DNA of 64,000 bases, taken from Nocardioides humilatus. Lineage in GTDB: Bacteria; Actinomycetota; Actinomycetes; Propionibacteriales; Nocardioidaceae. The stretch lies in NCBI RefSeq assembly GCF_008373755.1, contig NZ_VUJV01000001.1:1054001-1118000 (forward strand), read 5' to 3'. Position numbers and translations under genes: made by a program. Shown here one piece after another: positions 59,663 through 64,000 of the stretch (positions are counted from its first letter, which is position 1; each line of letters begins with the position of its first letter). The notes beneath the pieces were generated by a model. The model saw nothing but the letters and a program-made list of their open reading frames with translations, searched no databases and was not told where the DNA came from.

Positions 59663-61276
59663 GGCGAGCCCCAGCACCTTGGCCGACTCCTCGCGCATCT
59701 GCACCTTGCGGATCTTCCCGGTGACCGTCATCGGGAACTCCTCGACCGTCATCACGTAGCGCGGGATCTTGTAGTGGGCGAGCTTTCCGCTCGCGAAAGC
59801 CCGTACGGCATCGGCGTCGAGCGGATCTGCGCCCGCGCGGACCTTGATCCAGGCGCACAGCTCTTCGCCGTACTTCTCATCAGGGACACCGATCACCTGG
59901 ACGTCCTCGACGTCGGGGTGCGCGTAGAGGAACTCCTCGATCTCCCGCGGATAGATGTTCTCGCCTCCCCGGATCACCATGTCCTTGATCCGCCCGACGA
60001 TGTTGCAGTAGCCGTCCTCACGCATCACCGCGAGGTCGCCGGTGTGCATCCACCCGTCGGCGTCGACCGCTTCGGCCGTCTTCTCCGGGTCCTCCCAGTA
60101 GCCGAGCATCACCGAGTAGCCGCGGGTGCAGAACTCCCCGGGCTCGCCCCGCTGGACGGTCTCGCCCGTCGCCGGGTCGACGATCTTGATCTCGACGTGC
60201 GGCGCGGCCCGCCCGATCGTCGCCGTACGGCGCTCGAGGTCGTCGTCGCTGCGCGTCTGGCACGACACCGGGGAGGTCTCGGTCATGCCGTAGGCGATGG
60301 AGACCTCGCTCATGTGCATCTCGTTGACGCAGCGCTTCATCACCTCGACCGGGCACACGGCGCCGGCCATGATCCCGGTGCGCAGCGAGGAGAGGTCGTA
60401 GGACGCGAAGTCGGGGTGGGTCTGCATCGCGATGAACATCGTCGGTACGCCGTAGACACCCGTGCAGCGCTCGTCCTGGATCGCCTGGAGCGTGATCGCC
60501 GGGTCGAAGCCCGGCGCCGGGATGACCATCGTCGCGCCGTGCGTGATGCAGCCGAGGTTGCCCATCACCATCCCGAAGCAGTGGTAGAACGGCACCGGGA
60601 TGCAGAGGCGGTCCTCCGCGGTGAAGCCGATCAGCTCGGTCACGAAGTAGCCGTTGTTGAGGATGTTGCGGTGGCTGAGCGTCGCGCCCTTCGGGTAGCC
60701 GGTGGTGCCCGACGTGTACTGGATGTTGATCGGGTCGTCCGGCCCGAGCTCGTGCGCGTGCCGGTCGACGACATCGGCCGCCATCTCCTGCCCGGCCGTG
60801 ACCAGCCCCGCCCAGTCGTCGGTGTCGATGTAGATCGTGCGCTCGAGCGCGGGGCACGCCGACGCGGTCTCCTCGACCATCGCGCGGTAGTCACTGGTCT
60901 TGAAGCTGCTCGCGGCGAGCAGCATCCGCACCCCCGAGTGGTTCAGCGCGTAGGCCAGCTCGTGTGTGCGGTAGGCCGGGTTGACGTTGACCAGGATGGC
61001 GCCGATCTTGGCCGTCGCGAACTGGACGATCGTCCACTCCGCACAGTTGGGCGCCCAGATGCCCACCCGGTCGCCGGTCTCGATCCCGAAGGCGATCAGC
61101 CCGCGCGCGATCAGGTCGATCTCGTGGTTGAGCTCCCGCCACGTCCACCGACGCCCGCTGGCCACCTCGACCAGGGCCTCCTCATCGGGCTGCGCCGCGA
61201 CCGTACGCTCGAGGCGAGCGCCGATGGTCTCGTCGAGCAGAGGGACGTCGGTCTCGCCACGGGCGTAGGACTCCAT
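59660..61276 (-). CDS. Acyl-CoA synthetase (AMP-forming)
   Basis: A 538-residue FACL enzyme that activates a carboxylic acid to acyl-CoA through an acyl-AMP. P-loop [18 protein letters not shown] (near residue 188), A-motif [20 protein letters not shown] and [16 protein letters not shown] hinge, and TGKIRKVQM with the catalytic Lys near the end. The MSYDKGD-like N terminus is absent, replaced by [20 protein letters not shown]. Chain-length preference is not readable. The ATG at 61276 has GGAG upstream; a longer frame to 61417 overlaps the divergent gene. Likely feeds beta-oxidation with FadE5-type enzymes. Confidence 0.93.
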   Translation of the reverse strand: MESYARGETDVPLLDETIGARLERTVAAQPDEEALVEVASGRRWTWRELNHEIDLIARGLIAFGIETGDRVGIWAPNCAEWTIVQFATAKIGAILVNVNPAYRTHELAYALNHSGVRMLLAASSFKTSDYRAMVEETASACPALERTIYIDTDDWAGLVTAGQEMAADVVDRHAHELGPDDPINIQYTSGTTGYPKGATLSHRNILNNGYFVTELIGFTAEDRLCIPVPFYHCFGMVMGNLGCITHGATMVIPAPGFDPAITLQAIQDERCTGVYGVPTMFIAMQTHPDFASYDLSSLRTGIMAGAVCPVEVMKRCVNEMHMSEVSIAYGMTETSPVSCQTRSDDDLERRTATIGRAAPHVEIKIVDPATGETVQRGEPGEFCTRGYSVMLGYWEDPEKTAEAVDADGWMHTGDLAVMREDGYCNIVGRIKDMVIRGGENIYPREIEEFLYAHPDVEDVQVIGVPDEKYGEELCAWIKVRAGADPLDADAVRAFASGKLAHYKIPRYVMTVEEFPMTVTGKIRKVQMREESAKVLGLA

Positions 61277-61319
61277 GACACCAGTCCTACCGCGAGCCCG
61301 ACCCCGAGTCGAGATCGGC

Positions 61320-61583
61320 ATGGATGCGCTCGGCTCCCTCCTCTCCCAGCAGGACGGAGTCATCGCGCGCCGGCAGATGCTGAGCACTGGCTTCACGCCG
61401 GCCTTCGTCGCACGCAAGGTCCGTCGACGTGAGTGGGTCCAGGTCCATCCCGGCGTCTACGTCGATCACACGGGCGCGTTGACCTGGCAGCAACGCGCTT
61501 GGGCAGCCGTGCTCGCCTGCTGGCCGGCCGCCCTCGACGGGCGCCCTGAACGCCAACGGCGGGGATCCGATCAACCTGGTTGA
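61320..61583 (+). pseudogene. Truncated AbiEi/DUF559-type gene
   Basis: Only 87 codons. The first 66 match the N-terminal winged-helix part of actinobacterial AbiEi_4/DUF559 proteins: [59 protein letters not shown]. Full relatives are about 280-320 residues with a C-terminal nuclease-like domain. Here the frame changes to a short Arg/Gln-rich tail and stops inside the 51-bp hairpin repeat at 61558-61608. The gene is thus probably a 3'-deleted remnant, with the repeat at the break. Divergent from the acyl-CoA synthetase. Confidence 0.72.
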
Positions 61584-61608
61584 TCGAATCCCCGCCGATG
61601 AGCGGTCA
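61558..61608. repeat. 51-bp hairpin repeat, copy 2
   Basis: GCGGGGATCCGATCAA (61559-61574) pairs with TTGATCGAATCCCCGC (61580-61595) with one mismatch and a CCTGG loop; TGAGCGGTCA ends the element. It supplies the last codons and stop of the truncated AbiEi-like gene. It lies 10 bp before the stop of the Fe-S oxidoreductase and may act as its terminator. Confidence 0.82.
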
Positions 61609-61617
61609 AACGGTGAC

Positions 61618-64000
61618 TCAGAGGTCGAAGAGTGACCCGGAGTCGGAGATGTTCACGTCGGTGCGGGGCTCGTTGGTCTCGCCCGACGACTTCGGCGCTT
61701 CGGCAGCAGGGGCCGGGGCAGCCGGGGCCTCCTCGGCGGCAGGCTCCTCAGCCGGGGCTTCCTCGGCTGCAGGCTCCTCAGCAGGCGCCTCCTCAGCAGC
61801 AGGCTCCTCGACCGGCGCCTCCTCGACCGGCGCGGCGGCTGCGGGTGCAGCGGCCGGGGCGGGCTCAGAAGCGGCGGGGATGTCGAAGAGCGAACCACTC
61901 AGGTCGGCAGGCGCTGCCTCGGTAGCCGGGGCAGCCGCAGGAGCCGCCGGCTCTGCCGCAGGGGCAGCAGGGGCAGCAGCCTCGGCGGGCTTCTCCTCGA
62001 CCTTGGCGGGCTCGGCCTTGGCCGGCTCGGCCGGAGCCGAGTCAGCCGCGTCGAAGAGCGAGCCGCCCATGTCGAACAGCGAGCCACCCGAAGCCGGCTC
62101 AGCCGCAGCGGGAGCAGGCTTCTCCTCCGCCTTCGCCGGCGCGGCCGGCTCAGCGGGAGCAGAGTCCGCGGCGTCGAAGAGTGACCCACCAGCGGCCGGA
62201 GCCTCGTCGAACAGCGACCCACCAGCGGGCTTGGCCGGCTCGGCCGGAGCCGCGGGGGCATCGTCGAAGAGCGAACCACCGGACGGCGCGGCCTTGGCAG
62301 CGGGAGCCTCGGCTGGGGCGTCGTCGAAGAGCGACGAGCCCGCCGATGCCGCAGCGGGGGCAGCCGGAGCGGCCTCCTCAGCGGCCTTGGCCTCGGGCGC
62401 CTCGGCCTTCTTGGCGGCCGGAGCGGCCGCCTTCTCGCCCTCGCCCGGCTTGTAACGGGTGGCGACCTCGCCCTTGACCGACGCGAGCAGCATCTGTGCG
62501 ACGTCGAGGACCTCGACCTCCGCACGGGCGCTGCCGTTGTCCTGGGCCTCGGTCAGACCGTCCGCCAGCATGACGCGGCAGAAGGGGCAACCAACAGCGA
62601 TCTGGTCGGCGCCCGTGGCGACGGCCTCGTTGGTGCGGTTGACGTTGATGCGCTCGCCGATGGTCTCTTCCATCCACATGCGCGCACCACCGGCGCCACA
62701 GCAGAACGACTTCTCGCCGCTGCGCTCCATCTCGGCAAGCTCGGCGCCCGGCATGATCTGCAGCAGGTCCCGCGGAGGCGTGTAGACCTGGTTGTGGCGA
62801 CCGAGGAAGCACGGGTCGTGGTAGGTGATCTTGCGCTGGTGAGCGCCCTCACCGGAAGCGACCGGGGTCAGCTTGCCTTCGCGCACGAGGCGGTTGAGCA
62901 GCTGCGTGTGGTGGATGACGTCGAGCTCGATGCCGAGGTCGCGGTACTCGTTCTTGAGCGTGTTCATGCAGTGCGGGCACGTGGACACGACCTGCTTGGC
63001 CTTGGCCTCGGTCAGCATCTCGATGTTTTGCTGGGCCAGGCCCTGGAACACGAACTCGTTGCCGGCCCGGCGCGCGGAGTCACCGGTGCAGGTCTCGCCG
63101 TTGCCGAGCACTCCGAAGGAGACGCCGGCCATGTCGAGCAGCTCGGCGACCGCGCGGGTCGTCTTCTTGGCACGGTCCTCATAAGCACCGGCGCAACCGA
63201 CCCAGAACAGCCAGTCGACCTCGTCGAGCGACTCGATCGTCTCGCCGACGACCTTGACCTCGAACGGGAGGTCCTTGGCCCAGTCCATGCGGCCGCGCGA
63301 GGACATGTTCCACGGGTTGCCGTTCTGCTCGAGGCCACGGAAGAGGCCGTTGAGCTCGGACGGGAAGTTGGACTCGACGAGCACCTGGTAGCGGCGCATG
63401 TCGGTGATGTGGTCGACGTGCTCGATGTCGACCGGGCACTGGTTGACGCACGCACCGCAGTTGGTGCAGGACCAGAGAACGTCGGTGTCGATGATCGCGC
63501 CACCGTCGGGGTGCCACGCCAGACCCTCGGTGTCACCGACGAGCGGACGCTCGGCCTCGGCGATGACCGCCGCGTCGAGCCCGCCACGCTTGTCCTCGGC
63601 CACGAGGTTGTAGGGAGCCGACGCGAACGCGTGGTCGCGCAGGTTCATGATCAGCATCTTGGGAGAGAGCGGCTTCTCGGTGTTCCACGCGGGGCACTGC
63701 GACTGGCAGCGACCACACTCGGTGCACGACGCGAAGTCGAGCACGCCCTTCCACGAGAAGTCGTTGATGTTGCCGATGCCGAGCGTGGCGTCCTCGTCGA
63801 GGTCGTCGACGTCGTCGAGGGTGATCGCCTTGCCGTTGTTCATCATCGGCTTGACCTTGCCGAGCGCGACGGTCTTGCCGTCCTCCCGCTCGATCGCGTC
63901 AGGCCGCTTGAACATGACGTTGAGCGGCGCCACGAAGATGTGGAGGTGCTTAGAGTGGAGCACGTCGATGAGGAAGACCAGCATGATGCCGATGTGCAGC
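61618..64000 (-). CDS. Heterodisulfide reductase-like Fe-S oxidoreductase with SLFD-repeat tail (5' end outside window)
   Basis: At least 790 residues; the N-terminal membrane part lies beyond the right edge. Two 4Fe-4S sites CTECGRCQSQCP and CTNCGACVNQCP (about 87 and 172 residues into the visible part) are followed by CCG-type domains with CPHC, HDPCFLG, CCGAGG and CPFC. This layout matches the actinobacterial iron-sulfur reductase typified by Rv0338c, thought to pass electrons from ETF or other carriers to the quinone pool. The last 265 residues are a low-complexity Ala/Pro/Glu tail with eight SLFD motifs and a 10-residue AEEAPAEEPA repeat. The role of this tail is unknown. Confidence 0.9.
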   Translation of the reverse strand, partial: LHIGIMLVFLIDVLHSKHLHIFVAPLNVMFKRPDAIEREDGKTVALGKVKPMMNNGKAITLDDVDDLDEDATLGIGNINDFSWKGVLDFASCTECGRCQSQCPAWNTEKPLSPKMLIMNLRDHAFASAPYNLVAEDKRGGLDAAVIAEAERPLVGDTEGLAWHPDGGAIIDTDVLWSCTNCGACVNQCPVDIEHVDHITDMRRYQVLVESNFPSELNGLFRGLEQNGNPWNMSSRGRMDWAKDLPFEVKVVGETIESLDEVDWLFWVGCAGAYEDRAKKTTRAVAELLDMAGVSFGVLGNGETCTGDSARRAGNEFVFQGLAQQNIEMLTEAKAKQVVSTCPHCMNTLKNEYRDLGIELDVIHHTQLLNRLVREGKLTPVASGEGAHQRKITYHDPCFLGRHNQVYTPPRDLLQIMPGAELAEMERSGEKSFCCGAGGARMWMEETIGERINVNRTNEAVATGADQIAVGCPFCRVMLADGLTEAQDNGSARAEVEVLDVAQMLLASVKGEVATRYKPGEGEKAAAPAAKKAEAPEAKAAEEAAPAAPAAASAGSSLFDDAPAEAPAAKAAPSGGSLFDDAPAAPAEPAKPAGGSLFDEAPAAGGSLFDAADSAPAEPAAPAKAEEKPAPAAAEPASGGSLFDMGGSLFDAADSAPAEPAKAEPAKVEEKPAEAAAPAAPAAEPAAPAAAPATEAAPADLSGSLFDIPAASEPAPAAAPAAAAPVEEAPVEEPAAEEAPAEEPAAEEAPAEEPAAEEAPAAPAPAAEAPKSSGETNEPRTDVNISDSGSLFDL
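61621..62345 (-). repeat. Coding repeat: eight (S/G)-SLFD motifs in an Ala/Pro/Glu tail
   Basis: Within the Fe-S oxidoreductase C terminus the motif GSLFD (once SSLFD) is encoded near 62321, 62264, 62206, 62174, 62073, 62053, 61879 and 61621, with spacers of 3-80 residues of Ala, Pro, Glu and Lys. From about 61735 to 61830 a 30-bp unit encoding AEEAPAEEPA recurs about three times. The last five residues of the protein are SLFDL. Confidence 0.85.

Overview
The window is about 70% G+C by eye and densely packed. Genes start mostly with ATG or GTG, and many look leaderless, with a TANNNT box 6-8 nt before the start codon. Several families point to a mycothiol-using actinomycete: two maleylpyruvate-isomerase-type (mycothiol) proteins, PucR and SARP regulators, a DtxR/IdeR iron box, a KstR-type steroid box, a FadE5-type acyl-CoA dehydrogenase and a DesA3-type desaturase with its reductase. 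A Nocardioides-like member of the Propionibacteriales is my best guess. This rests on gene content and style, not on a marker gene.

Layout. 1-4.9 kb: tail of an ABC exporter, then three secreted proteins including a metzincin-type protease, ended by a strong bidirectional terminator. 5-14.4 kb: a SARP/AfsR regulator, a DUF1992 protein, and a minus-strand operon of LuxR-ATPase regulator, DUF4242 protein and two Tat-exported Gly/Val-repeat proteins. 14.4-18 kb: two HpcH/CitE-type CoA-ester lyases and an amidohydrolase. 18-23.1 kb: PucR regulator, ferredoxin reductase plus fatty-acid desaturase, lipoprotein, enoyl-CoA hydratase-family protein. 23-28 kb: AMIN-like secreted protein, SDR, mycothiol enzyme, a GH43-like protein and a LysE exporter. 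28-34 kb: fadE5, Rrf2 regulator, ketosteroid-isomerase-like protein under a KstR box, an ECF sigma factor operon. 33.3-38.3 kb: TetR regulator and an operon of flavin monooxygenase, two SDRs and an alpha/beta hydrolase behind a 24-bp palindrome. 38-43.4 kb: DUF2461, MTHFR-like protein, tRNA-Gly(CCC), a second beta-rich secreted protein, SGNH hydrolase, lipoprotein, dcd. 43.4-48.4 kb: a five-gene iron-siderophore uptake operon under an iron box. 48-56.8 kb: CocE-type hydrolase, PucR regulator, lipase, a ribbon-helix-helix/DUF4097 pair, a SigE-type sigma factor with a PASTA membrane protein. 56.8-64 kb: PadR regulator with a mycothiol enzyme, DUF885 peptidase, acyl-CoA synthetase, a truncated AbiEi/DUF559-like gene, and a large Fe-S oxidoreductase running off the right edge.

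How parts fit. Lipid and CoA-ester metabolism is the main theme: desaturase, fadE5, enoyl-CoA hydratase, acyl-CoA synthetase, CoA-ester lyases, ketosteroid isomerase, Fe-S electron-transfer protein. Three of these operons carry the same 14-bp TetR-like operator, YTACY-N4-RGTAR, close to the start codon, which suggests a small unreported regulon. There are also two families of intergenic palindromic repeats (60 bp and 51 bp). One copy of the 51-bp element sits exactly at the broken end of the AbiEi-like gene. No insertion sequence, prophage or CRISPR array was seen, and no gene-free stretch exceeds about 300 bases.
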